Below, piece after piece: positions 54,552-64,000 of a stretch of 64,000 nt of DNA; the stretch's first letter is position 1, and every line of letters begins with the position of its first letter. The DNA is taken from contig JALPQD010000116.1 in assembly GCA_023101885.1 (NCBI GenBank), positions 372,001 through 436,000 of the forward strand, read 5' to 3'. The notes under the pieces were generated by a model that was not told the DNA's origin, made no database searches, and saw only the letters and a list, made by a program, of their open reading frames with translations. The stretch is from Typhlomys cinereus. Taxonomy: Eukaryota > Chordata > Mammalia > Rodentia > Platacanthomyidae. The position numbers were made by a program, and so were the translations under genes.

Positions 54552-57500
54552 GTGAGTTTATCTTGTCTGGCAAGGGAGGCTGGTTGTCCACCTGCTGGGG
54601 GTTCCCCTGAGAGGATAAGGACCCTAGAAGGCTCCCTAAGTATGTTGCCTGCCCGGCTCCATAACTGCTCAGCCCTGTGAATCTTGTCCTTCGGCCTCTG
54701 GTTTTGGTTATAAACTGACCTAGTCCAGCGTAGCGCCCCCATCTAGCTAATAACCCAGTCGCTTCTGACTAGAATAGGTACACCTCCTCAGCCTGGAGCC
54801 AGGGGTCTGGGTCTTCCAAAGACAATCTCTCATGTGTGGGGTTGAGGACTTTTCCTAGGTATAATTATTTAGGATTCTTTCTAGAGCAGTTTTAAAGACA
54901 TCTCTGTGCCACAAAGTCTTATTCTGTCCCAGGCTGGCTTGGAACTCACTATGTGGCTCCTCAGCGTCTCTTCCAAATGCTGCAGCTACAGGTATCAGGT
55001 TCTTCCAAGGAAAGCTTGAAGCGTGTCCCTCAGCTGGGGACTGAATGGGGCTGCAGTCCATTCTGGCCTCACTGTGGGCACCGGATGGTTTGTCTTGTGG
55101 TGATAGGCACTAGGGAGAAACAGCGCAGCTGCCACCCTCCAGGCACCGTAGCTCTGGTTAATATTTACATTCAGCAGCGCTGAATGTGAACATCTTGTCA
55201 CTGTGTCTGCTTTGGGGTTACCAAGTAGGTATATACTTCTAAGTAACTCAGTTTCTCTCTCTCTTTCATATTTTCTTTGAGACAAGGTCTCAGTCTGTAG
55301 TTTAGGCTATTCTGGAACTATGTAGCTAGGCTAAACTTGAATCCATAGCAATATTCCTTTTTCAACTTACCAAGTGCCAGCATACCTAGCTTTTTTCTTT
55401 TCTTTTTTAAACAGTATTTCTTTGTAGTTCAGCAGCCTGGCCTCTAGGCATGTGCTCTACCATTGAATTACCCTTCCAGATCCTCTCCGACATTTTCTTC
55501 TTTTGAAGTCTCATCAATGAGATGGCTTAGCTGGTAAAGAAGCTTGTGGCTAAGCTTGATAACCTGAGTTCAATTCCTGGAGCCACCTGCTGGAGGGAGA
55601 GAAAGGAGTTCTTTAACAAGTCTTCTGAATTTTGGTGCCCCCCCAAAGATAAACAAATGAAAAGACCCCCAAGAGGATGCACCTTTCCTGGAGGGATGCA
55701 GGGAGTGAATAAAGAAAAGTCCTGTTCTACCTCTTTGCTCCCAACTCTCTTTACTTTATTACCTTAGGCTGGAGGAAGTAACAGATCTTAAAAATCTGAG
55801 AAATAATCACATCTTTCTTTTTTATAGGTTTATTATTACTATATTATTTTCTCTCCTCCCTCTCAAATAAATAAATGGTGTCTTATTTATTTAAAAAAAC
55901 TATAACTAACATCATAATAATAAGACTAAAGACTTTCCTCTCTAAAATCAGAAATGGATAAAATTCTTGGGAGGAAAGTAAATAAAAGTTCTCTCACCCG
56001 CCCGGTCCCTTCTCCTTCAGCAGCGTTGTCTACCCTAGTGCAGAGACGCATGTGCATATTCTCTCTACTACAGTTTAAAACAGAAGTCAGTAAAATACCG
56101 TTTTTTTACACAGCTTATTTCTTCTGGCTATTAAAGACAATTGCTTATGAAGTCAAAATAAAACTTTTAGAGTGGGAAAAAAAGAGTTATTATCTCGTGC
56201 ATTGGCCGGGAATCGAACCCGGGCCTCCCGCGTGGCAGGCGAGAATTCTACCACTGAACCACCAATGCTCCGATAAGCTCGGGCTTGCTCTTTGAGACCC
56301 AGGTGGTCGGCCATAGGTACTGCACACGCGTTGGCTCGATTGGTTTTTGCCATCACTGGAATGAAGAACAGATACTCAGCGTCTAACACTGACCCCATCG
56401 CCCCGGGGGAGGGATGTGGGCTTTGCAGGGGAGATCTGGCCGGCTCGCCTTCCTCTTCCTGCGAAGTCCGCGGCAGCTCTGCGATTCGATTCCTCGGCTG
56501 CCCACCCAGACCTCTTCCAGCCAGGAAAGGGGGAGGGGCGGGCGGAATCGTGGGGGTTGGCCAGAAATCTCATCGCGATTCTGCAGACCCTGAAGGTTGA
56601 CCGGAAAGGTCAACACTCTGACCTCCACTCCGCCCCAGCACCCCACCCGACTCGTAGACTCACCCTCGTGGCTGGCCTTGTGCTGGGCAAGTAGGAGGCA
56701 GTACCAGAGGGTTGTTTTAGAACGTAACTCTTCCCGGGTCCCCATTCCCAAGTCAGGACCCTTCCCAGCCAGCGGGCATCTGTGACTCTGAATGCTCCCC
56801 AGGAGAGGACCCCCTTCTCACCCCTCGGGACTCAGACAACGGGGGTCCCAGAGTGTTCTGTGGGTTTGAGAAGGGGTGAGATCGCCCACACGAGCTTGTC
56901 CTCTTCCAAGGCTGGCAGCCAAGGGCAGGTGGCTTGGCGGTAGCCCTAACTCTTCCATCCGTGCCCCTTTCTTAGCCGGGTTCTGCATTCTGGCAGTTCC
57001 CACCCGGAATTAAAGCCTCCCACGCCTCGCTGACACGTAGAGCTTCTGACTTAACTCTTCCCTTTCATCCTTTGCCGAGCTGAGATCCAGACCTTCTGCA
57101 GAACCAGGCTCATTCACAAGAGCTTGGGAGGGTCAGACTCAGGTGGTCCACAGGCCACCTTGCCACGTGGGAACCGTCCCGGCGGGGACGCTGGTTTGCC
57201 TGAACTTAGTCAAGTTCCTAGGTTTCTTCTGGTGATGAATTCTGGTATTTGAAACAGCTTCAAGTGGAAGCAGGAGGATTATGGGGCGAAAGTCAGCCTT
57301 AGCTACATAATTTGAGTTTGAGGTCAACCTGCGCTATAGGAGACCAGTCTCAGAACAAATAACCCCGTCGCCCCGACCTCCCCAAAAAATGCATATTTGC
57401 TTTCCAAGTTCAGGAGAAGCTCTGGCTTCCTCTTTCCCTTAGTCTCCTCCGCAGCAGCAATCGTGACCTGAGCTGTGGGCTACACAGCGACACCCCCTGT

Positions 57501-59300
57501 AGAGAGTGGGTCTTGCTTTCTGTGTCCTGAGGACAGATGAAACTGGTTGGCTTGACTCCGGCTCTTGTCCCTGTAGGATGGATGAAAACCAGAGGATCCC
57601 TCCCCTTATCAACCAGCTGCCCACCAAGATCCGGAGGATCCACATGAGCTCAAGAGTCAAGAGCAGCTGCAGCCCCCACAAGGCTTCCAGGAAAGTCCAT
57701 CTACCCCTGGAGCAGATCAAGTGTGAGCAAGGGGCTGGGGGGCAGCGAGGGGACCTTGTTAGCCCTGCCTTCGTCTCCCCCGCCTCTGTGTCCAGGATGG
57801 ACATGACTCCCGCCCTTCTTGCAGCAGCCCGCACTGAGGAGCTTGACTCCATCAGGGAAGAGCTGAGCCAGATCAAGGCCCAGGTGGACAGTCTGCTGGA
57901 GAGACTGGAGTGCATGGACCAGCAGAGGGAGCAGCACGCAGGTCAGGCACTCAACAGTGGACCAGGCGTGTTCACACGCAGTAGGCTTGTTTTCTCTGCT
58001 TCTCGAAAATGCCAGGGCACTGGGGTGCTGCAGGTGGTTTTTCCCGAGTGCAGGCTGCTTCTCCCAAGAGTACATTTCTTTCCACCCCACCCCCCATTTG
58101 TTCCTGTGGCAGAGGACCCCTGTGGATTCTAATGTGGTATCATCTAGCAGCTATCTGGAGTCAGAGCAACATCCTGTTCTCCCGATCTGGTGCAGTCAGC
58201 TGGGGTCTGCAAACTCTCTCCACAGAGACAAAGGAGAGTGAAGAGAAGAGAGCTGCTGAGACCCAGCAGGAGCCCAGGGGCCAAAGGGCCTGTCCAGAGG
58301 CAGACAGCTTGGAGGGAAGCACAGACCAGGCACAAACAGTGAGTGGTCTACACTCTCCCTTTTCTCTACCCTACTTGTGTTTGAGTCCTTGTGGCCTCTC
58401 TGTGAGCAAGGTAGGAGTACCGTGGTTTATGTAGGAGTACGCGATGACGGTAAGGTACAAAGCCTCACAACTTCAACCCCAGTGCAGTGTCTGGATAAGA
58501 GGCCCTTTCTGCTTTTTATGCCTTTGATTCTGGATTTAGCTGGCTTGTCTCTACCACTAGACAGCTTAACATTTGTGTGAGTCCTGGGCTAAAAAACATC
58601 TACAAAGGGGGAGGCAGGAGAGATCTGAGCTTTGTAAAAAAGGTCACAGGTATAGTCTATATCCCTCGCATAAAAACCCACCTAACGAGCATATGGCATA
58701 TGAAAACTCAAGTTTCTTCCTTCCAGGCCCCTTTCCACAGGCTGCCCTAGGGTGTTGGGGCTGCTCTGTCATTCCTGTGGCATTCTGACATTCCTGGATG
58801 GAGATGACCCAAAGCTAGACAATGGTCTTTGTACAGGAGTAAAGTCTGAGTCCCCTGTCCTCCACATCCTCCTTCTGTTAGTGATCCTTGAGGTGGGCCC
58901 TACACAAAGACCAGAGATGTTGGTGGGGGAGAACAGAGGGCTGGAAGTGGTGTATTCTCCTCCTCCTGCTCAGCTGTAGCTCAGATTGGCTGGGCTTAGG
59001 AGCACCCTTTCTATTGCCCTGGGAAAAAACTGGCTACAGAGAAACACTTATTTTTTTGCTGGCTGGTCCAGTGATAAAGGATATGCTTAATGGGCAATCA
59101 CAGCTTTACCCTCCTAACAAAGAATCTTGAATAGCCCCAGAGCTGCCAAAGCTGCTAAGACACAAGGGAGAAGGACCAGGGACACTGGGTGTCAGCAAAT
59201 GGCTTCTTTTTTAAACTTTGCATCCTGTCCTGTATGCTAATCATGGTTCTATTCTTTTCTACAGGTGAAGAATCAACCATCCTACCAAGGCCGCCAGTAG
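54473..59300 (+). CDS. hnRNP C/RALY-family-like gene lacking a visible RRM (about 160 aa)
   Basis: Five exons with good splice signals and matching phases: 54473-54551, 57577-57722, 57825-57941, 58226-58338, 59265-59300 (TAG 59298-59300). Taking the ATG at 54481 (GAC before, G after) gives 483 nt, 160 residues plus stop. The order of segments parallels the C-terminal half of hnRNP C, RALY and RALYL. LDMAWEPRP followed by a basic stretch resembles LDIN.A.EPK. RIPPLINQLPTKIRR resembles the R.PPPP..A..P.KR segment. Next comes a coiled coil ELDSIREELSQIKAQVDSLL, which matches the family's ELTQIK..VDSLL zipper, then an acidic Glu-rich tail. In the family the zipper drives tetramerisation on RNA. 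No RRM exon was recognised upstream, so it is either an RRM-less paralog or has unseen exons. The tRNA-Gly gene lies in its first visible intron. The exact symbol is unknown to me. Confidence 0.72.
56176..56184 (-). terminator. Pol III terminator of tRNA-Gly
   Basis: A run of T on the minus strand begins about 13 bases after the tRNA 3' end, the usual termination signal. Confidence 0.8.
56198..56268 (-). tRNA. tRNA-Gly (anticodon GCC)
   Basis: A 71-nt cloverleaf on the minus strand. It begins GCATTGGTGGTTCAGTGG and has anticodon loop CTGCCAC with GCC. The T arm contains GGTTCGATTCC, and the acceptor stem GCATTGG pairs with CCAATGC, leaving the discriminator A. A and B boxes are intact. A T run on the transcribed strand (seven A on the plus strand at about 56177-56183) supplies the Pol III terminator. 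It matches the conserved mammalian tRNA-Gly-GCC, with no SINE body or tail, so it is a functional-type gene. Confidence 0.97.
56596..56624. promoter_or_regulatory. Cluster of nuclear-receptor-like half sites
   Basis: GTTGACC, a 5-bp spacer, GGTCAAC (a perfect inverted pair) and then TGACCT five bases further. Located in CpG-richer DNA beside the tRNA gene. Confidence 0.4.
57577..57722 (+). CDS. hnRNP C/RALY-like exon B
   Basis: Acceptor CCTGTAG, donor GTGAGC. Encodes MDENQRIPPLINQLPTKIRR, IHMSSRVKSSCSPHKASRKV and HLPLEQIK, basic and proline-containing. The alternative GT two bases earlier breaks the frame. Confidence 0.7.
57825..57941 (+). CDS. hnRNP C/RALY-like exon C (zipper)
   Basis: Acceptor is a tandem GCAGCAG, so two acceptors three bases apart are possible. 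Encodes ARTEELDSIREELSQIKAQV and DSLLERLECMDQQREQHA, a leucine-zipper-like heptad segment. Confidence 0.75.
58226..58338 (+). CDS. hnRNP C/RALY-like exon D (acidic tail)
   Basis: Acceptor CTCCACAG, donor GTGAGT. Encodes ETKESEEKRAAETQQEPRGQ and PEADSLEGSTDQAQT, rich in Glu and Gln. Confidence 0.7.
59265..59300 (+). CDS. hnRNP C/RALY-like exon E, stop
   Basis: Acceptor TTCTACAG. Encodes VKNQPSYQGRQ then TAG. The 3' UTR would run to the AATAAA at 59940. Confidence 0.65.
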   Translation: MKNQPSYQGRQ

Positions 59301-59356
59301 GAGGTGAGAACTCTTCAGGCTCATCAGCTCCATGCAACTTCTTGGGTAGCATTTGC

Positions 59357-59401
<45 letters not shown>

Positions 59402-59939
59402 ATATGCATACTCAGCTGCACCCGTACAGCCTGAAGTAGTTCCCTTTCTGGAACTAGAACAGTGCAAGTGGAAGAATGGCTTATTCAGCCCTGTTGGAAA
59501 GCATCCTGTAGCAGTGGGCCTAGCTTTGTTTCCATGTATTCTGGGGCCAGAAGGTGAAGAGCCCCTAATCCAACAGCAGCTAAGACAGAGGCGGTCTTGC
59601 AGGAAGCAACTGACAGGGCCCCATAAGCTTGAGCCCAGAGAGCCATCGTTCCTCACTGAATCTAATCTGCCTCTGATTTCCTTCCCCATGCAACACCAAC
59701 CTGCTAGTGTAAACGACAGTGAGACACTGGACCAGCTTTCTGCAGCTACACTGATTAGACACACGTGTGTTCCTGCAGCGATCCTGTGCTGGAGGGTTGT
59801 GTGTATTCACCTAAATAAGCCCATCTAGATCCAAATGCATTCTGCAAAACCATCCTTCAGAATAGGGGTACTATTTTCACGTTTTTAAAAAATCTTAATT
59901 ATCTGCTCTAGAAAATAATGTCATTTTCACAAGGGAAGA

Positions 59940-59945
59940 AATAAA
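59940..59945 (+). terminator. Candidate polyadenylation signal of the hnRNP C/RALY-like gene
   Basis: AATAAA 640 bp after the stop, followed by a G/T-rich stretch (GGTCAGGGGTTCTTACTGTG). It supports a real transcript end just before the SINE pair at 60.0 kb. Confidence 0.55.
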
Positions 59946-60011
59946 ACCTGTACTTCTCCTGGGTCAGGGGTTCTTACTGTGGTCCCAGGGCAATTTCATG
60001 GGCTTTCTTCT

Positions 60012-60545
60012 TTTTTTTTAAAAATTTTTATTATTTATTCAACTGTGCACGTGTGTGTATGTATGTGCGTGTGTGTGTGTAGAACCACGGACGAATTCGG
60101 GTACCACCATGGCCGCCTCCACCTCCTTCTGCCCCGGGATTCACAGGCTCCGCCCTACCAGGACCAGAAGCGCAGGCCGCCCCCGCTTCTGCCTTACGTG
60201 GGATCTGGGATCTGAACTCAGGATTTTCCGCCTGCAAGGCACAGGCTTAACCCCTGAGCCACCTCTCCAGCCCTAAAATCTTTTATTTATTCAATTGTGC
60301 GTGTATGCTTGTGTGCTTATGTGTATGTATGTGTGTAAAACCACGGACGAATTCGGGAACCACCATGGACGCCTCCACCTCCCCGTTTACTCTGCCCCGG
60401 GATTCACAGGCTCTGCCCTACCAGGACCCAGAAACGCAGGCCGCCCCCGCTTCCAACGGCATCTGTATGTGGGGTCTAGGATCCAAACTCAGGACCTTCT
60501 GCTTGCAAGGCAGAGGCTTAACCCCTGAGCCACCTCTCCAGCCCT
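60012..60545 (-). mobile_element. Two young tRNA-derived SINEs in tandem, reverse
   Basis: Copies at about 60012-60274 and 60279-60545, each with tail, GT-rich region, GGACGAATTCGGG body and reverse head ending CTGAGCCACCTCTCCAGCCC. They lie between the hnRNP C/RALY-like gene and EXOSC6. Confidence 0.93.
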
Positions 60546-61260
60546 GGGCTGTCTTCCTTAAGCTGAGCAAAACTCATACCCACACAGCTGCTTCTAGTCC
60601 AGCCCCCAGTGAGCGCAAACCAGGACTCAGAATTACACCAGTGCCAACACTTGATCCTCCTGGTCAGTCGAGCCAGCTCTGCTCTGTAAAAGGCCAAGCT
60701 GTGTCCAGTTTGCTCGTCAGCAGCTCTCCCTCTGGGCAGTCCGTGCTGTTCTGAGTTTTGTGGACAAGTGGCACTAGATGTGTAAGTCAGACCAGGACCC
60801 CACTTCTCACCCATACAAGCCTCTGGGTGTGCTGTTCGGTAGTCAGGAAAGAATGGGATCTGGCTTCTAGTCAGCACAGCTTCTAGTCTTTCCAGCTAAC
60901 CAACCTCAAGATGGGGTCTTGCGCTTCACTAAAATAGAAGTGAGAATGGGGGTGCATCCAATGCTTCTGACATGGGTCTTGTAACATTTCAGCAGCTGTC
61001 CTACATTTTACTCCTCCAAAGAACAATTTCTACACCGGCCCCCGTATCTGCCCTAGATTCTACTCCACTGAAGACCAATTTCTGCACCAGCCCCGGCAGA
61101 TGCTTCAGTAGTGTTTCAGCCTGCCTCTCGTGCTCACAAGGACCTAAGGGACAGAACATTTAAAGCATACTGATCGGAACCCTTGACAACGCAGGCCGAA
61201 GAGCGCTGCTCTTTAAATCTGACACCAGGAAACACTACAACACAAGCTACTCTTCAGATG
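60546..61260. other. Intergenic stretch, nothing recognised
   Basis: No gene or clear repeat. TTTCTACACCGGCCCCCGTA and TTTCTGCACCAGCCCCGGCA, each preceded by GA(A/C)CAATT, form an imperfect local duplication about 60 bp apart near 61020-61100. Confidence 0.5.
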
Positions 61261-61499
61261 TAAAAAGGCTTTTATGCTTCAACTGTGGTTAATGAAAAGG
61301 CAAAGCCCCTGCTCCAATCCTCTCCAAAGTTCTATTAGAGTCAACGGCCGGGCTGCTCCGAATCCATCCTTCACAGCTCCAAGTTTCTTTTCCAAATTGT
61401 CCATTTTAAATATTTTCCAACCTGGATGTCAGTCCGCTACGGTGGCAAAATCCCTGTGCTGGAAGTTGTACATAAATGCCGTTCCAACCCAGGCGTCCG

Positions 61500-62600
61500 G
61501 TGCCTTGGGTCTGTGTGCGCCCCTCTCCATTCTCGTCTTCGCTCGGCGCCCAGGGCGCAGCGGCTCCTTCCAGGACGGCGCGGCGACGCGCGGACCCCCC
61601 GTGGGGTGCTCCGGGCCTGATTCACGGGGGGGCGGCGGCGCCCCTGCGGCGGGCGGCGCGCACCAGGCACTGCTGCAGCACCGGGTAGAGGCGCTGGCAG
61701 CCCTCGAGGCCCAGGCGCACGGCGTCGGCCCAGCTCTCCGTCTGGCCGCCTTCGCCGCCGCCCAGCAAGCCGGCCACCTGGTTGAGCACCGGCATGAGCG
61801 CCACGGTGAGGCCGGCGGCGGCGCGCTCCTCCTCGAGCCGCGTGGGGTCCAGCAGCCAGGCGGGCGCGGGCGCGGGCGCGAGGCTCAGGCCGCAGCCCAC
61901 CACCAGGTCGTACATCTCCACGCCCGCGTCGGCCAGGGCGAGCGCGGCGGCCGTGAGCGCGGCGGCCAGCGCCGAGCCGCCGTCCTCCAGCACCAGCGCC
62001 GACACTTCGAGCTGCGCGCGCGGGTAGCGGCCCAGGCGCACGGCGGGCTCCAGCGCCTCCTGCAGCGCCAGCGCCAGCTCGCGCTCCTCGCCGCCGCCCG
62101 GAGGTGCGCGGCGCCGGCGACCCGAGAAGGGCGCGCGGCGGAAGTCGCAGACCAGGCGGCCGCGCAGGGCGGCCGGGGCCTCGCCGCCCGCTCCCGCAGG
62201 GCCGCCGCCGCGCTCCCCGCCCTCGGCCTGGCGCGGGCCGGACACGGCGCACAGCACCTTGGTGCCTCCGGCCTCCAGGTACGCCGAGCCCTTGGCTTGG
62301 CTCAGCAGCCCGGCGCGCGCGTACACCGGCCGCAGCCTCGTGGGGTCGCGGGGGGCGGGCGCCTCGTCTTCGTCAGCCGCGTACAGCTGCGGGGGCTGAG
62401 ACTCTTCGGGTCCGCGGATGCGGCGATGGTCCCCCGGCATGGCGGCGCCCGGCGTGCGAACCACTTCCGCCTACAGCGCGGTCCCTTCCGGTCGCTTGAA
62501 GGTGCGCGCCCGCGCAAAGCCCGTCGGGACAGTGACAGGAGCTCGCACGCCCCCCGGCGGCCTGGCGGTGACATGACGCTGCGCGGCCTCCCAACAGGTC
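61500..62600. promoter_or_regulatory. CpG island over EXOSC6 with ETS-like sites
   Basis: GC- and CpG-rich over the whole coding exon and 150 bp upstream. On the minus strand, CCGGAAGGGA and GGCGGAAGTGG just upstream of the start are ETS/GABP-type sites common in TATA-less housekeeping promoters. Confidence 0.75.
61622..62440 (-). CDS. EXOSC6: EXOSC6 (MTR3), RNA exosome core subunit, 272 aa, single exon
   Basis: One of six RNase PH-fold subunits forming the ring of the RNA exosome, which degrades and processes RNA in nucleus and cytoplasm. In animals the ring subunit is not catalytic. The ATG at 62440 opens [19 protein letters not shown], and the frame runs to a stop at 61622, giving 272 residues, the human length. 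Conserved blocks include [47 protein letters not shown] and [34 protein letters not shown] and [11 protein letters not shown] follow. An in-frame ATG eight codons upstream (62464) exists, but the family start is chosen. No intron, extremely GC-rich coding sequence, in its own CpG island. AARS1 lies upstream in the same orientation, 0.9 kb away. Confidence 0.98.
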   Translation of the reverse strand: MPGDHRRIRGPEESQPPQLYAADEDEAPAPRDPTRLRPVYARAGLLSQAKGSAYLEAGGTKVLCAVSGPRQAEGGERGGGPAGAGGEAPAALRGRLVCDFRRAPFSGRRRRAPPGGGEERELALALQEALEPAVRLGRYPRAQLEVSALVLEDGGSALAAALTAAALALADAGVEMYDLVVGCGLSLAPAPAPAWLLDPTRLEEERAAAGLTVALMPVLNQVAGLLGGGEGGQTESWADAVRLGLEGCQRLYPVLQQCLVRAARRRGAAAPP

Positions 62601-63310
62601 CAGTCGGTAGGGAGGGACCTGGGCTGGTGCTGACCTCCCATCCAAGAGCCATGCCTTTCATTTAAGGCCATTATTTCAGATTCGCACTTGTGTGGCTGCT
62701 TCATGCGTTCCCTGCTGTCTTGCCCAAGGTGAGGACTTTCTGTTCCCTCCTGTACCAGGTGCTGTCCGACTTCAGTGGCTTCTGATGACAGGTCTGTTTT
62801 CCAGCAGTACCCCGACCAGGCTTTACCTGGGACATGCTCTAAGTTAGTCCCCCAGCCCTCTCCTTTTGATAACTTACCAACAGCTGTTTCCCAGTGCTGA
62901 CTATTCTGGAGTCAGCTCAAGGAGGCAATGACTCCAAACTGCTGTTTGTAGATCTGTCATTATTTTTGGATCAAGAAAACAGGAATGAAACACCTGTATC
63001 CGCAATACCTCACACATTAGGTGTCTGATCTCACTACCAGCTTGAAAGGAAGATGCAGTTTTTAGACATTAAAAGAGACTCACAAACAACTTCTCTACTT
63101 GAAGTAACTCGGTGTTACACTGCTATTGAATTAATCCCTCTCCATCTCATCCCACCTAATCTGCTTCTACCTTCACAATACCAGAGGCCGTTCCAAAAAT
63201 TTGGGGCTGGACCTGTGAGGACTGTCATCAGAAGTCAGCTGGAGCCACAGCTCAGGGACTGTATGGTGAAAGTCACCATAAGTAGAGAGTAGGCTGCACG
63301 ACACTACCAA
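62600..63310. other. AARS1-EXOSC6 intergenic region
   Basis: No gene or clear repeat. It holds the downstream flank of AARS1 and the upstream promoter flank of EXOSC6. Confidence 0.6.
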
Positions 63311-63327
63311 GTATTGCACATGGTCCT

Positions 63328-63333
63328 TTTATT
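63328..63333 (-). terminator. AARS1: AARS1 polyadenylation signal
   Basis: AATAAA on the minus strand, about 340 nt after the stop codon. EXOSC6 starts about 890 bp further on. Confidence 0.7.
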
Positions 63334-63671
63334 TTCGGTAGCAAAAAGACTTCTTACCTGCAGACCCAGAAGCATCTGGTCAGCAGAGAGAATTTATCTA
63401 GACACGAGCACGATGATGTTAAATAGCAGTCCTGGGATTATGGTTCTAGATAAGAGTGCTGACATGAATGGCTCAGAGCAGTAATGGAAAGGGGCAGCGA
63501 GTCACAGGACAGCTCCAGATGTGTTCCAGTTACTGCTGCATTAGGAAGGATGAGGCTGCTCAGCGGTTCCAAGACTCAAGTGTCCCTGCAGCAGATGGAG
63601 GGCTCTTGGACTGAGGCATCCTGACCCATCTGGTGATGGGGAGCAGCTTCCCAGTGAGCGCCTCTCCTTCT

Positions 63672-63878
<207 letters not shown>

Positions 63879-64000
63879 TCAGAAGAGAAGAAGAAATTGG
63901 GGGAGAAATAGAAAGAGAGAGAGAGAGCCATCCACCACTGTCCTGGGTGATACTTCTAGAGGATGAGATTGACTGCAGTATAGAGGTACAGGGGAACAGC

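Noticed and set aside
57506..58132. 208-codon plus frame as a single-exon gene
   Set aside because: It reads through the short intron 57723-57824 and beyond the donor at 57942; the spliced model explains the conserved parts better.

Overview
The window is mammalian nuclear DNA, almost certainly from a rodent. The genes are split by GT-AG introns. The intergenic and intronic DNA is packed with L1, B1-like and ID-like SINEs, MaLR-like LTRs and a B2-like tRNA-derived SINE family that I cannot assign to a named species. That SINE might suggest a non-murid, mouse-related lineage such as Geomyoidea, but this is only a guess.

Gene order, left to right: the 5' half of PDPR (minus strand; seven coding exons at 530-11752, probable noncoding first exon ending at 25009 in a CpG island); CLEC18 (plus strand; twelve coding exons, 33110-44637, complete 452-residue protein); a five-exon gene resembling the C-terminal part of hnRNP C/RALY proteins (plus strand, 54473 to about 59965); a tRNA-Gly(GCC) gene (minus, 56198-56268) in an intron of that gene; EXOSC6 (minus, single exon, 61622-62440) in its own CpG island; and the last exon of AARS1 (minus, 63672-63857). 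As I recall it, this is the mouse chromosome 8 / human 16q22 neighbourhood (Aars, Exosc6, Clec18a, Pdpr), in reverse orientation. The genes are functionally independent: mitochondrial pyruvate dehydrogenase phosphatase regulation, a secreted CAP/C-type lectin, RNA exosome core, and tRNA charging. They are neighbours by ancestry, not an operon.

Regions: 1-11.8 kb, PDPR coding exons and introns full of SINEs; 11.8-25.0 kb, PDPR intron 1 carrying a near full-length L1 (13.03-19.66 kb), an adjacent 5'-truncated L1 and an odd retroposed hairpin-repeat element (21.59-21.92 kb); 24.1-25.5 kb, CpG-island promoter with two minisatellites; 25.5-33 kb, intergenic LTRs and SINEs; 33-45 kb, CLEC18; 45-54.4 kb, repeats with no recognised gene; 54.4-60 kb, hnRNP C/RALY-like gene and tRNA; 60-61.2 kb, SINEs; 61.2-64 kb, EXOSC6 and the AARS1 end.

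Most interesting for follow-up: the RRM-less hnRNP C/RALY-like gene, the retroposed transcript made of about 65-bp units each holding a CTCATGGCA/TGCCATGAG hairpin, the young T+ type SINE subfamily, and the L1 with GC-rich repeated 5' UTR monomers. All positions and splice sites were read by eye.
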